A stretch of 64,000 nucleotides of DNA, from the NCBI GenBank assembly GCA_023954135.1, contig JAMLIN010000017.1, forward strand, positions 1 through 64,000, in the 5' to 3' direction. The translations under genes were made by a program, and so were the position numbers. The notes beneath the pieces are model-generated. The model searched no databases. It saw only the letters and a program-made list of their open reading frames with translations, and was not told where the DNA came from. Origin of the DNA: Burkholderiaceae bacterium (GTDB taxonomy: Bacteria; Pseudomonadota; Gammaproteobacteria; Burkholderiales; Burkholderiaceae_E). This document shows positions 53,351-63,389 of the stretch, piece by piece (within the stretch, counting starts at the first letter, position 1; each line of letters opens with the position of its first letter).

Positions 53351-54928
53351 TCACTGCGACAGGGAGACGAACTCGTACTTCGGCTTGCCAAGCAGGTTGG
53401 AACGATATCCGGCCACCCTCTTCGTCACCGCCGTCATCTCGGCCTCGAAGGCGATCGGGAGGACCAGGGCCTGTTCCATCACGATACGCTGAACTCGCGA
53501 CAGGACGCTCTTGCGGACCTCGAGATCCTCGCTCTCGCGGCTCTTGGCCAGCAGCTCGGTGAGCTCGGCCGAGACCTCCACCCGGCCGGCATTGAAGTAG
53601 GCGTCCTTGCCGTACATCAGCCCGTAGCTCATCGCCGGATCCGGCCGCCCGGTCCAGGCGGCCAGCAGCGTGTCGAACTTCTTCTCCTGGGCGAAGTACT
53701 GGGCGCTGATCTCGGGCACCGTACCGTTGGTGAACTTCAGGCGGATGCCGACCTTGCCGAGCTGGTCCATCAGGATCTCGCCCCGGCGCACGTTGTCCGG
53801 ATCGATGTAGCCGCCGGCCGTCAGCTCCAGGCCATTCTTGAAACCGGCCTCGGCGAGCAGCGCCCGCGCCTTGTCCGGATCATGCGGATAGAGCTTCGCG
53901 ACCTCCGGATCGTAGGCCCAGTGGCTGCTCGGCAGGTTCATGTAGGCGGGCTCGCCGAAGCCCGACTGCGCCACCTTGACGTAAGCCTCGCGATCGAGCG
54001 CGAAGTTCATCGCCTGGCGGACCCGGACATCGGCGAGCGGTCCTCGCGACAGGTTCAGGTAGAGCTGGCGGCAGTAGAGCGTCGGCCCCGTCACCAGCTC
54101 GACATCCTTCGAGCGCTCGATCAGCGGCACGAGCCGCGGCGGCAGCTGGTAGGCGAGATCGTTCTGTCCGGCGATCACCGAGCGCAGGCCGGTCGCCCGT
54201 TCCGGCATGATGGCGATCTCGATGCCGTCGACGAAGCCACGGTCGTCGCGCCAGTACTTGTCGTGGCGCACGAGGCTGACCCCCTGGTTGTCGGCCCAGC
54301 TGACCAGCTTCCACGGCCCCGCGCCGACGCCCTTTCGGTCGTGCTCGTTGCCAAGCCCGCCTATGGCGGTGGGCGAGGCGATCATGCCGGCCCGGTCGGA
54401 CAGGATCGCCGGCAGCGCGCTGTCGGGATGCTTGAGCTTGACCGTCACCTCCAGGGGACCGGTGACCGCAACCGAGTCGATGCTCGAGAGATCGGCCTTG
54501 ATGTTCGAGCGCTGATCCCCTCGACCCCGGTCGAGGTTGAACTTCACAGCCTCGGCGTCGCAGGCGGTGCCATCGTGGAACACGATACCCGGACGGATCG
54601 CCAGCACCAGCGTCTTCGGATCCGGATAGCGCCACTGCGCCATGCCGGGAATCGGCTGGAGGGTCTCGTAGTCCCACTCGACCAGGGTGTCGTAGATCGG
54701 CCAGAGAAAGCTGTGATCCAGTCCGGATCCTCCGGTCGCCGGATCCAGGCTCGAGGGATTGGCCGATGCCGACACGCGCAGCACGCCGCCGCGCCGCGGC
54801 CCGGCCTGGGCGCGCAAGGCGCCGGGGACCGCCGCTGCAGCGGCGCCTGCCCCCACCAACCGGAGCCATTCCCGCCGCGTCATCGCGATCGCCGCGTGGC
54901 GGGTATCGGAATCCGTCGAAACGCTCAT
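53351..54928 (-). CDS. ABC importer substrate-binding protein 2 (family 5), Tat-exported
   Basis: A 525-residue paralogue of protein 1, also with a twin-arginine signal (MTRREWLRLVGAGAAAAAVP). GGAGGAG precedes ATG 54928. Differences from protein 1 cluster near the signal and at scattered positions such as GGYIDPDN versus GGYTDADS and WADNQGVSLVRH versus WADNQSISVVRH, which could tune ligand range. Tandem binding proteins let one importer take related substrates. It lies 65 bp after the DppF-type gene. Confidence 0.92.
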   Translation of the reverse strand: MSVSTDSDTRHAAIAMTRREWLRLVGAGAAAAAVPGALRAQAGPRRGGVLRVSASANPSSLDPATGGSGLDHSFLWPIYDTLVEWDYETLQPIPGMAQWRYPDPKTLVLAIRPGIVFHDGTACDAEAVKFNLDRGRGDQRSNIKADLSSIDSVAVTGPLEVTVKLKHPDSALPAILSDRAGMIASPTAIGGLGNEHDRKGVGAGPWKLVSWADNQGVSLVRHDKYWRDDRGFVDGIEIAIMPERATGLRSVIAGQNDLAYQLPPRLVPLIERSKDVELVTGPTLYCRQLYLNLSRGPLADVRVRQAMNFALDREAYVKVAQSGFGEPAYMNLPSSHWAYDPEVAKLYPHDPDKARALLAEAGFKNGLELTAGGYIDPDNVRRGEILMDQLGKVGIRLKFTNGTVPEISAQYFAQEKKFDTLLAAWTGRPDPAMSYGLMYGKDAYFNAGRVEVSAELTELLAKSRESEDLEVRKSVLSRVQRIVMEQALVLPIAFEAEMTAVTKRVAGYRSNLLGKPKYEFVSLSQ

Positions 54929-54993
54929 GCTGTCTCCTCCTGGAGCATCTTCATGCAGGGACGACACCGGCGCCGCACGGTACGCATCCGTCG

Positions 54994-56031
54994 TCATTCG
55001 TTCGATCCGTCGGCCATGGGCGGCCCCTCGGGGCTGGAAAAATGGCAGGCGACCCAGTGGTCCGGCCGCAGCTCGCGCCAGGCCGGCACCTCCTCGGTGC
55101 AGCGCGCGCGGGCATGCGGGCAGCGGGTCCGGAACCGGCAGCCCGACGGCGGGTCGATCGGGCTCGGGATCTCCCCTTCGAGCACGATCCGGCGGCTCTC
55201 GCGCATCGAGGACGGCAGGGGAATCGGCTCGGCCGACATCAGCGCCTCGGTATACGGATGCAGCGGGTTCTCGGTGACGTCCTCGGCCGGACCGAGCTCC
55301 ATGAACCGCCCGAGATAGGTGACCGCGACACGATCGCTGATGTGGGAAACCACCGACAGGTCGTGGGTGATGAACACGTAGGTCAGCCCGAACTCGCGTT
55401 GCAGGTCCGCGAAGAGATTGAGCACGTCGCCGCGGATCGACACGTCGAGCGCGGCCACGACCTCGTCGCAGACGATCATCTTCGGGCGCAGGGTCAGGAC
55501 CCGGGCGATGTTGATCCGCTGCTTCTGCCCGCCCGACACCATGTGCGGATAGCGATCGGCCTGCTCGGGCGCGATCCCGACGCGGGCGAGCGCATCGAGT
55601 GCGATCCGGTCGATCTCGGCGGCCGACCTGCCGCCGACGATCGCAAGCGGCTCGCGCACGCTCGCGAGGATCGTCTGGCGCGGATTGAGCGCCGCATGGG
55701 GATCCTGGAAGATGACCTGGAACTGGCGGCGATACTCCCTCAGCCTGCCCGCGGACAGGGTGCGCAGGTCGACGCCATCGAGCTCGATCGAGCCGCTGCT
55801 CGGCTGCAGCAGCGATACCAGCGCCCTGCCGAGCGTCGTCTTGCCGGAGCCGGATTCGCCGATGATCCCGAAGGTCTCGCCGGCGCGCACCTCGAAGCTG
55901 ACACCGTCGACCGCCTTCACCGTCTCGGCGCCGTCACCGGTCGGGAACTCGATGCACAGGTCGCTCACCCGCACGAGCACGGGAGCCGGGGCCTTCGCGA
56001 CGCTCTCGGCCGCGGCCGGTGCCACGCTCAT
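54994..56031 (-). CDS. ABC importer ATPase, DppF-type
   Basis: A 345-residue ATPase. Walker A is GESGSGKTTLG, the signature MVSGGQKQRINIARVL, Walker B KMIVCDEVVAALDVS and the switch region FITHDLSVVSHI. A C-terminal oligopeptide-importer domain carries four Cys residues (CRFRTRCPHARARCTEE) that fit an iron-sulfur cluster of DppF/OppF type. The ATG at 56031 overlaps the stop of the DppD-type gene. The signature and Q loop identify it as the partner of the DppD-type ATPase. Confidence 0.93.
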   Translation of the reverse strand: MSVAPAAAESVAKAPAPVLVRVSDLCIEFPTGDGAETVKAVDGVSFEVRAGETFGIIGESGSGKTTLGRALVSLLQPSSGSIELDGVDLRTLSAGRLREYRRQFQVIFQDPHAALNPRQTILASVREPLAIVGGRSAAEIDRIALDALARVGIAPEQADRYPHMVSGGQKQRINIARVLTLRPKMIVCDEVVAALDVSIRGDVLNLFADLQREFGLTYVFITHDLSVVSHISDRVAVTYLGRFMELGPAEDVTENPLHPYTEALMSAEPIPLPSSMRESRRIVLEGEIPSPIDPPSGCRFRTRCPHARARCTEEVPAWRELRPDHWVACHFSSPEGPPMADGSNE

Positions 56032-57059
56032 CCGACGGCCCCCGGCAATTCGAGCGCCTCGGCCCGCACACAACGCACGAACCGGCCGGGTTCCAGCTCC
56101 CTCAGCACCTGCGGCGCGGCGCATTCGTCGAGCGCGTGGGGGCAGCGGTCCTTGAAGCGGCAGCCCGGCGGCATATGCGCAGGTTGCGGAACCCGCCCCG
56201 GAATCGACGGCAGGGCACCGCGCCGTGGCGCGAGTCTCGGCAGGGAACGCAGCAGTCCCGACGTATAGGGATGGAACGGACGAACCAGCGCCGCATCGAC
56301 CGGCGCATCCTCGACGACCTGGCCCGCGTACATCGTCAGCATCCGGGTGCAGGTTTCGGCGACCACCCCGAGATCGTGGGTGATGAACATCAGCGCGGTC
56401 CCGGCGCTCTCGCTCAACTCGCGCAGCAGATCGGTGATCTGCGCCTGGACGGTCACATCCAGCGCCGTGGTGGGCTCGTCGGCGATCAGCAGGCTCGGCT
56501 CGCAGATCAGCGCCATCGCGATCATCACCCGCTGGCGCATGCCGCCCGAGAGCTGGTGCGGGTATTCGTCGACCCGTCGCGCCGGCAATGGAATGCCGAC
56601 CTTCGCGAGCGCGTCGATCGCGCGTTCGCGGGCCTCCTCGCGCTGCTGCGGGAAATGGGTCCGCCAGGTCTCCGCGATCTGCTCGCCGACGGTGAATACC
56701 GGATCGAGCGCGGTCATCGGTTCCTGGAAGATCATCCCGATGCGGCGCCCGCGAATCGCCCGCAGCTTCGCCGCCGGCATCCGGATCAGGTCCTCGCCCT
56801 CGAAGAGGATCCGGCCGCTGACCTGCGACATGCGCCGCGGCAGCAGGCCGAGGATCGACAGGCCGGTGACGGTCTTCCCGCAGCCGCTTTCACCGACCAC
56901 ACCGAGTCGCTCACCCGCGGCGATGCGAAAACCCACATCGCGAGTCACCGCGACATGACCGGAGCCGACGCGGAAACTGACGGTGAGATCGCGAACGTCG
57001 AGCAAGCTCTGTCTCCAGGCGATGCCTCGCGGGCCGCCTTCTCGAATTTCCGGTGACAT
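56028..57059 (-). CDS. ABC importer ATPase, DppD-type
   Basis: A 343-residue ATPase with Walker [13 protein letters not shown], signature [16 protein letters not shown], Walker [16 protein letters not shown] and [11 protein letters not shown]. The C-terminus has the [14 protein letters not shown] cluster-type motif. It is the first gene of the importer operon, so the promoter lies in the gap to the GntR gene. The start at ATG 57059 has no strong ribosome-binding site; it is chosen as the nearest in-frame ATG to the core. Confidence 0.92.
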   Translation of the reverse strand: MSPEIREGGPRGIAWRQSLLDVRDLTVSFRVGSGHVAVTRDVGFRIAAGERLGVVGESGCGKTVTGLSILGLLPRRMSQVSGRILFEGEDLIRMPAAKLRAIRGRRIGMIFQEPMTALDPVFTVGEQIAETWRTHFPQQREEARERAIDALAKVGIPLPARRVDEYPHQLSGGMRQRVMIAMALICEPSLLIADEPTTALDVTVQAQITDLLRELSESAGTALMFITHDLGVVAETCTRMLTMYAGQVVEDAPVDAALVRPFHPYTSGLLRSLPRLAPRRGALPSIPGRVPQPAHMPPGCRFKDRCPHALDECAAPQVLRELEPGRFVRCVRAEALELPGAVG

Positions 57060-57090
57060 GACCGGATTGCTCGTGGCAATGTAGCACAGG

Positions 57091-57107
57091 ATTGTCGACA
57101 ATTGACA
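57091..57107. promoter_or_regulatory. Palindrome ATTGTCGACAAT and TTGACA box in the importer/gntR divergent region
   Basis: ATTGTCGACAAT (57091-57102) is a perfect 12-bp palindrome of the TTGTC...GACAA type used by FCD-class GntR regulators. It overlaps a consensus TTGACA (57102-57107) read toward the gntR gene. It lies 32 bp before the importer start codon, so it can serve both divergent units. No clear -10 was found for either direction. Confidence 0.6.
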
Positions 57108-57190
57108 TTCGTACATTCCGATTCGGACGAGAAAGGCGAGGTCCGGCAGATTTTCCGGTTTTCACCTATCTTCCACATCGTCGTCCACCC

Positions 57191-57979
57191 ATGCCCCGAA
57201 GCGCACCTGCGATGCAGCTCTCCGATCAGGACAGGCTCGAGATCGAGATCGCGACAGCCGTGGAGCCGCGGCTCCCGCGCAGCATTCCGGAGCAGATCGC
57301 CGAGGACATCGGCAGCGCGATCATCGGCGGACGCCATATCGTCGGCGAGCGGCTGATCGAGACGGACCTGGCGTCGCGTTTCGGGGTGAGCCGCGGCCCG
57401 ATCCGCGAAGCACTGCGGATCCTGGAGCGGCGCCGGCTCATCGACCTGATTCCCCGCCGGGGCGCCTATGTGCGGGAGGTTTCGCTCAACTCCATCGCCG
57501 ACCTCTTCAACACCCGCCTCGCCCTGACGACGTCGGCGGCGCGAATCATGGCGCTGCGGCAACCGCCCACCTATCTCGAGACCCTGCACCGGCGTGTCGA
57601 CGAGTTGCGACGCCTCGCCAGGGACAGCGATACCAGCCCGATGGCCTTCGCCTATGCCGTCACCCGCTCGGTCCGCGCGATCGCGCGCGGCTCGGGCAAC
57701 GAGATGCTCAACGACGTCCTGTCCGATCTCGCCAACCAGACGGTCTGGACCACGATCTGGAAGGCGCCGCTCGACTACCTGACGCCGGCGAGCCGACGCC
57801 GTACCGCCACCCGCATGGGACAGGTGCTCGACGCGATCGAGCGCGGCGCGGCCGACGAGGCCGAACGCCTGCTTCGCGAAATGCTCGAGCAGGATCGCGA
57901 CCAGGCGATCCGGCAGCTCGCCACCTTGCGCGGCGAGACCTGCGACCCCTACAGGATGCTGCGCACGCTTCCCGACTGA
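57191..57979 (+). CDS. GntR-family regulator, FCD type
   Basis: A 262-residue regulator. The winged helix reads EQIAEDIGSAIIGGRHIVGE, then SRFGVSRGPIREALRILERR, and the C-terminal FCD region contains the expected helices (FNTRLALTTSAARIMALRQ; REMLEQDRDQAIRQLATL). Divergent from the importer operon, it is the natural candidate to control it via the 57091 palindrome. Start is ATG 57191; ATG 57212 is also possible. It probably senses a small carboxylated metabolite, as many FCD regulators do. Confidence 0.85.
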   Translation: MPRSAPAMQLSDQDRLEIEIATAVEPRLPRSIPEQIAEDIGSAIIGGRHIVGERLIETDLASRFGVSRGPIREALRILERRRLIDLIPRRGAYVREVSLNSIADLFNTRLALTTSAARIMALRQPPTYLETLHRRVDELRRLARDSDTSPMAFAYAVTRSVRAIARGSGNEMLNDVLSDLANQTVWTTIWKAPLDYLTPASRRRTATRMGQVLDAIERGAADEAERLLREMLEQDRDQAIRQLATLRGETCDPYRMLRTLPD

Positions 57980-58021
57980 ACGGCCTCGCCGATCGAAGCG
58001 GGGCGATGTCGCCCCGGCCGG

Positions 58022-58690
58022 TCAGCCTGCCAGCCGGTAGGGGCCGCCCGCCTCGATGGCCCTCGCATAGGCGGGCCGGGTGTGGATCCGCGCCAGGAAA
58101 TCCTGCAGCCTCGGGAAACGGGCATCGAGCCCGCCCCGGGCCGCCGCCGCTTCGAGCGGAAAGCTCATCTGGATGTCGGCAGCGCTGAACTCGGCGCCGG
58201 CGAACCATGGCCGCTCGTTCAATTCGGATTCCATGAAGGCGAGTTGCCGCTCGATGTTCGGAGTGACCAGCATCGAGCGGATCTTGCGGGCGATGCCTGC
58301 GGCGACCGGGCGCACGATCCAGGGCGAACGGCTCTCGATCGAATCGGAAACCAGCTTCATCAGCAGGGGCGGCATCGCGCTGCCTTCCGCGAAGTGCAGC
58401 CAGTAGGTGTAGCGCAGGCGCTCGGGCGAGCCCTCCGGCGGGCGCAACCGACCCCGCCCGTGATGCTCGACGAGATACTCGATGATCGCGCCGGATTCGG
58501 CGATCACCCGGCCCCCGTCGGAGATCACGGGCGACTTGCCCAGCGGATGGACGGCCCGCAGCGCGGGCGGCGCCAGCATGGTGGCGGGGTCGCGCCGATA
58601 GTGCTCGATCCGGTACGGCACGCCCAGTTCCTCGAGCAGCCACAGCACCCGCTGGGAGCGGGAGTTCTCGAGGTGGTGGACGACGATCAT
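58022..58690 (-). CDS. Glutathione S-transferase
   Basis: A 222-residue thioredoxin-fold transferase. The N-terminal domain has HHLENSRSQRVLWLLEELG with the Ser typical of the active site, then GKSPVISDGGRVIAESGAII (glutathione-binding), and an alpha-helical C-terminal domain (MLVTPNIERQLAFMESELN). The substrate is unknown. It is 38 bp after the acyl-CoA dehydrogenase gene in the same direction, so likely co-transcribed. Confidence 0.9.
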   Translation of the reverse strand: MIVVHHLENSRSQRVLWLLEELGVPYRIEHYRRDPATMLAPPALRAVHPLGKSPVISDGGRVIAESGAIIEYLVEHHGRGRLRPPEGSPERLRYTYWLHFAEGSAMPPLLMKLVSDSIESRSPWIVRPVAAGIARKIRSMLVTPNIERQLAFMESELNERPWFAGAEFSAADIQMSFPLEAAAARGGLDARFPRLQDFLARIHTRPAYARAIEAGGPYRLAG

Positions 58691-58728
58691 CGCCCGCGCC
58701 CGGATGTCATCACGATACCCTCACCCGG

Positions 58729-59907
<1,179 letters not shown>

Positions 59908-60011
59908 CGAAAGTCTCCTTTGTCGTTCTCGAGCGTTCCGCTGCGCCGGCACGATCCCGTCAGGGCAGCCGGACCCGGATCGGGCGAACCCGGCATGGAA
60001 TCCGGGGCGGA

Positions 60012-60668
60012 TCAGCGGCCGTAGTACTTCACTCCGATGCGGATCGGCGGCCGGCCGCTGGCCGCCCGGTGGGCGTTGGTATCGCGCAGCGAGTAGACGC
60101 AGCCGCAGTACTCCTGCTGGTAGAACTGCTCGCGCTTGCTGATCTCGATCATGCGCGCCGAGCCGCCCTTCTTGCGCCAGTTGTACTCCCAGTACACCAG
60201 GTCCGGATAGTGCGCGGCCGCCCGCACGCCGCAATCGTTGATCTGCGCCATGTTCTTCCAGCGCGAGATGCCCAGCGAGCTGGTGATCACCGGGAAGCCG
60301 TGTTCGTGGGCATACAGCGCCGTGCGCTCGAAACGCATGTCGAAGCACATGGTGCAGCGCACCCCGCGCTCGGGCTCGTGCTCCATGCCGCGCGCCCGGG
60401 CGAACCATTCGTCCTTGTCGTAGTCGGCATCGATGAACTCGATGCCGTGCTTCTGCGCGAACTCGATGTTCTCGCGCTTGCGGATCTCGTACTCGGCGCG
60501 CGGATGGATGTTCGGGTTGTAGAAGAATATCGAGTAGTCGATGCCCGACTCGAGCATCGCCTCCATGACCTCGCCCGAGCAGGGTGCGCAGCAGGAATGC
60601 AGCAGCACCCGCGCGCCGGCGACCGGAGGCTCGAGCTTATCGCGCTGGGGGGTTGGACTATCGCTCAT
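60012..60668 (-). CDS. queH: Epoxyqueuosine reductase QueH
   Basis: A 218-residue enzyme of the QueH (DUF208) family, which reduces epoxyqueuosine to queuosine in tRNA. Cysteine motifs fit the metal/cluster enzyme: HSCCAPCS with Cys26, Cys27 and Cys30, [10 protein letters not shown], and EYCGCVYS. It also carries [14 protein letters not shown] and the DKDEWF region. It replaces the QueG-type reductase found in many bacteria. The ATG at 60668 is the nearest start to the core; a slightly longer product is possible. Confidence 0.93.
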   Translation of the reverse strand: MSDSPTPQRDKLEPPVAGARVLLHSCCAPCSGEVMEAMLESGIDYSIFFYNPNIHPRAEYEIRKRENIEFAQKHGIEFIDADYDKDEWFARARGMEHEPERGVRCTMCFDMRFERTALYAHEHGFPVITSSLGISRWKNMAQINDCGVRAAAHYPDLVYWEYNWRKKGGSARMIEISKREQFYQQEYCGCVYSLRDTNAHRAASGRPPIRIGVKYYGR

Positions 60669-60801
60669 TGCTTGCTGGATGCACGGCGCCGACCGACGGG
60701 AGCCGCGGCGGCAATATCGGTGATTGTACGTGCGCGCCGCCGGATCGGGTGACGCCGCCTTGCGCGGCGCACTCGAATGCCCGGACGGCGCTTTCGGGGC
60801 G

Positions 60802-61284
60802 CTATCGGCGGTGCTCGCCGCCGTGCCGGCCGCGATCGCCGCCCCGGCGGTCCTCGTGCCGCGACTTGCGCGGCGGCTGCGCATGGCGGCGATCATCGTG
60901 GCGCACCTGGCGATGCGGGTGCGCATGGCGATGCTCGGCGCGATGCCGGCGATGCTGCGCATGATGCTTGCGCACCCAGCTCTCCTGCACGAAGTAGACC
61001 GGCTGGCCGCAGGCCTGGTAACGATGGCAATGCCGGCTCCAGTTGCGCTGGTGGCCCGGCGGCACGTAGAGATAGATCGGGCGTCGGACCGGGGCATAGC
61101 GTGCCGGAGTGACGATGATCGGCTCGTGGTAGACCACCGCGGGCCGGACATCACCGACGACGACGCGGCCGTACACGCCGGGCTGGGCGATCTCGATCGA
61201 GATCGAGCCAGCGGCGACGGCCGGCTGGGATGCGACTGCGGCAAGCGCGACACCTGCCATCGCGACCGATGCGAGGAACTTCAT
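60802..61284 (-). CDS. Exported His/Arg-rich protein of unknown function
   Basis: A 160-residue protein with a clear signal peptide ([19 protein letters not shown], cleavage near AVAAG) and AGGAG before the ATG. The first half has short beta-rich stretches such as [19 protein letters not shown] and [20 protein letters not shown]. The second half is very rich in His, Arg and Gln ([20 protein letters not shown] and more), which suggests metal binding or a disordered cationic tail. Similar secreted proteins are common in Burkholderiales, without a known function. Confidence 0.75.
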   Translation of the reverse strand: MKFLASVAMAGVALAAVASQPAVAAGSISIEIAQPGVYGRVVVGDVRPAVVYHEPIIVTPARYAPVRRPIYLYVPPGHQRNWSRHCHRYQACGQPVYFVQESWVRKHHAQHRRHRAEHRHAHPHRQVRHDDRRHAQPPRKSRHEDRRGGDRGRHGGEHRR

Positions 61285-61479
61285 GGCGATCTCCTGTCAA
61301 TACGCATGGCGCCCAGCGCCCGGCGAGGCCGGGCATCGTGGACGACGCGATTGTCGGGAGAGCCCTTGCAGGATCGCCGCGGCCAAACGTAAGCAGGCGT
61401 AAATCGGGTGACGCTCCGGCGCCGTGACGACCGTCTGTCGACCCGATCGTCGCCGGTCGGCCCGCGCCTTGCGCCGGGC

Positions 61480-62361
61480 TCAGTCGCGCTCCATCGGAAA
61501 TGCCGGATCGCTCGCCCATTCGTTGAGCGAGTTGTCGTACACCGCGACGCGGTCGTTGCCGAGCTGGTGAAGCATGAACGCATCCATCGAGGCCGCGATC
61601 CCGCCGCCGCAATAGACGATCACCGGCGTGTCGGCATCGACACCCACGGCGGCGAACGCCGCTGCCGCGGCATCGGGCGACAGCAGCTCCAGGGTATCGG
61701 GATCACGCAGCGAAGCGGCCGGCACGTTGACGCTGCTGGTTATCCGCCCGGGACGCCCGTAGCGGCGGCTCTGGCCGGCATGGGATTGCGGGCTGAGCGC
61801 GTCGACGATGCGGGTGCCGGAATCGCGGATCGCGGCGAGCACCGCGGCCGAATCGACGAAAAGGCCCTGGCGCGGGCGCGCCGCCAGGCTCGCGGCCGGA
61901 TAGCGCTCGTCGCCGTCGCGCACCGGCCTGCCCTCACGCTCCCATTTCTCCCAGCCGCCATCGAGGATCGCGGCGCGATCGAAGCCGATCGCCCGCAGCA
62001 TCCACCAGATCCGGGCCGACCACTGCAGGCTGCCGCGGCTGTAGAGCACGACCTCGCCATCCTCGCCGATCCCATGTCGCCCGAAGGCCGCGGCGAGCGC
62101 CTCGGGCCCGGGCATGGTGAAGCGGAACCGGGAGCTGGTGTCCGACAGCTCGGCCTGCAGGTCGAGGTAGGCCGAGCCCGGTATGTGCCCCTGCCGGTAT
62201 TCGGGCAGGGCGCTGACGACCCGGTAGGGATCATCGTCGGAATCGGCGATCAGCCAGGTGGTGCAATCGAAGATCCGCAGCCCCGGATCGTCGAGCCGCG
62301 CCGCGAGCGTGGCGGTGCTGCACAGGGCATCGGGGTTGCGGAAGCTGCGTGCTTTCGTCAT
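61480..62361 (-). CDS. Sulfurtransferase (two-domain rhodanese)
   Basis: A 293-residue thiosulfate or 3-mercaptopyruvate sulfurtransferase with two rhodanese domains. The N-terminal inactive domain has PEYRQGHIPGSAYLDLQ and GVVLYSRGSLQWSARIWW-like sequence; the C-terminal domain carries catalytic Cys251 in VYCGGGIAAS. Loop CGGGIA is neither the CRKGVT of rhodanese nor the CGSGVTA of mercaptopyruvate transferase exactly, so donor specificity is open. It follows an unassigned gene by 15 bp. Confidence 0.9.
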   Translation of the reverse strand: MTKARSFRNPDALCSTATLAARLDDPGLRIFDCTTWLIADSDDDPYRVVSALPEYRQGHIPGSAYLDLQAELSDTSSRFRFTMPGPEALAAAFGRHGIGEDGEVVLYSRGSLQWSARIWWMLRAIGFDRAAILDGGWEKWEREGRPVRDGDERYPAASLAARPRQGLFVDSAAVLAAIRDSGTRIVDALSPQSHAGQSRRYGRPGRITSSVNVPAASLRDPDTLELLSPDAAAAAFAAVGVDADTPVIVYCGGGIAASMDAFMLHQLGNDRVAVYDNSLNEWASDPAFPMERD

Positions 62362-62376
62362 CGATCGACTCCTGGT

Positions 62377-63333
62377 TCAGCCGAGATAGTCCGGCGCGCC
62401 ATAGACCTCGAACAGCACCCGGCGCCAGCCGGGATCGGTCGCCGGATCGCCCGGCTCGGCGAACGCGACGCCGCGTCGGGCGAGATCCTCGCAGAAGATC
62501 CGGGTGACCATGGCGGGCGTGAGATCGTGGCTGTGGTCGTCGTAGGACTCCGCCATGGCGCGAGTCTCGAAGCAGAAGGCCTTCCACAGGACCGAGAGCC
62601 GGACCTTGCGATACGGCAGGCGGGCGAGGACCTGCTCGCCATGGCGCAGCTCCCAGTCGCCGGCCGCATCCCGCCCGAGCCGGGCGTGATAAGGGACGGA
62701 ATCGGGCGCCCAGTATTCCTCCGGGGATCCGGTCGGACCGACCCGGTGGTACATGTACTCGTTGTCGGCCACCACGCTCGAGTTGCTGTAGGGCGGCGCC
62801 ACGGTCCGGGAAGGCGCATCGATACCGTCGGGCCAGTACTCGAACTCGCCGCCCTCCCCGTCGTAGAACCAGGTGATCGCCGATGCCACCGGAATCGCCC
62901 ATTCCTGGAACAGGCCCGAATAGCCCATCGGCGTCAGCATCCAGCCCGGCACCTCGCGGTTGTTCAGTCCCCGGAAGAAGGGCAGGTCGAGATGCGGCGG
63001 CGCCCCCGCCGCCGGCAGGTTGAGGTTGGTCATCATCGCCCAGGGACGGACCACCTCGGCGCGGAACGACCGCCTGGCGGCCTCGATGAAGTTGGGATTG
63101 TGGAAGAAGGGCTCGGCACCATCGAACAGGACCCGGCCGCCGAGCGCCCAGAAGTTGCGGAACCACGCCGCGCAGTTGCGCTCGTCCGGCTGACGCTGGA
63201 CCGCGGCGATCGTCTTGTACGGCGCGCCGCGATGGATCAGCTCGATGACGCCGTCGGGGTCGTCGAAGGCGCGCTCGAGCCGAACGGGCGGCGCGATCTG
63301 GGTGCTGGGCCGTACCGCTGGCATGACGGTCAT
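62377..63333 (-). CDS. Unassigned cytoplasmic protein with possible Fe(II)-oxygenase-like motifs
   Basis: A 318-residue protein with no family I can name, starting at ATG 63333 with AGGAGAC upstream. It contains PPHLDLPFFRGLNN (an HxD pair), PVASAITWFYDGEGGEFEYW, and YMYHRVGPTGSPEEYW with a later His followed by Arg. The order HxD ... H with about 75 residues between fits the facial triad of Fe(II)/2-oxoglutarate or related cupin enzymes; this is inference. No signal peptide. It precedes the sulfurtransferase gene by 15 bp, so the two are probably co-transcribed. Confidence 0.5.
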   Translation of the reverse strand: MTVMPAVRPSTQIAPPVRLERAFDDPDGVIELIHRGAPYKTIAAVQRQPDERNCAAWFRNFWALGGRVLFDGAEPFFHNPNFIEAARRSFRAEVVRPWAMMTNLNLPAAGAPPHLDLPFFRGLNNREVPGWMLTPMGYSGLFQEWAIPVASAITWFYDGEGGEFEYWPDGIDAPSRTVAPPYSNSSVVADNEYMYHRVGPTGSPEEYWAPDSVPYHARLGRDAAGDWELRHGEQVLARLPYRKVRLSVLWKAFCFETRAMAESYDDHSHDLTPAMVTRIFCEDLARRGVAFAEPGDPATDPGWRRVLFEVYGAPDYLG

Positions 63334-63389
63334 GACTTGTCTCCTGTCCTTGTATCTGTCCTGTCCGGTGCCGGGCCGCTCGCGGGCCC

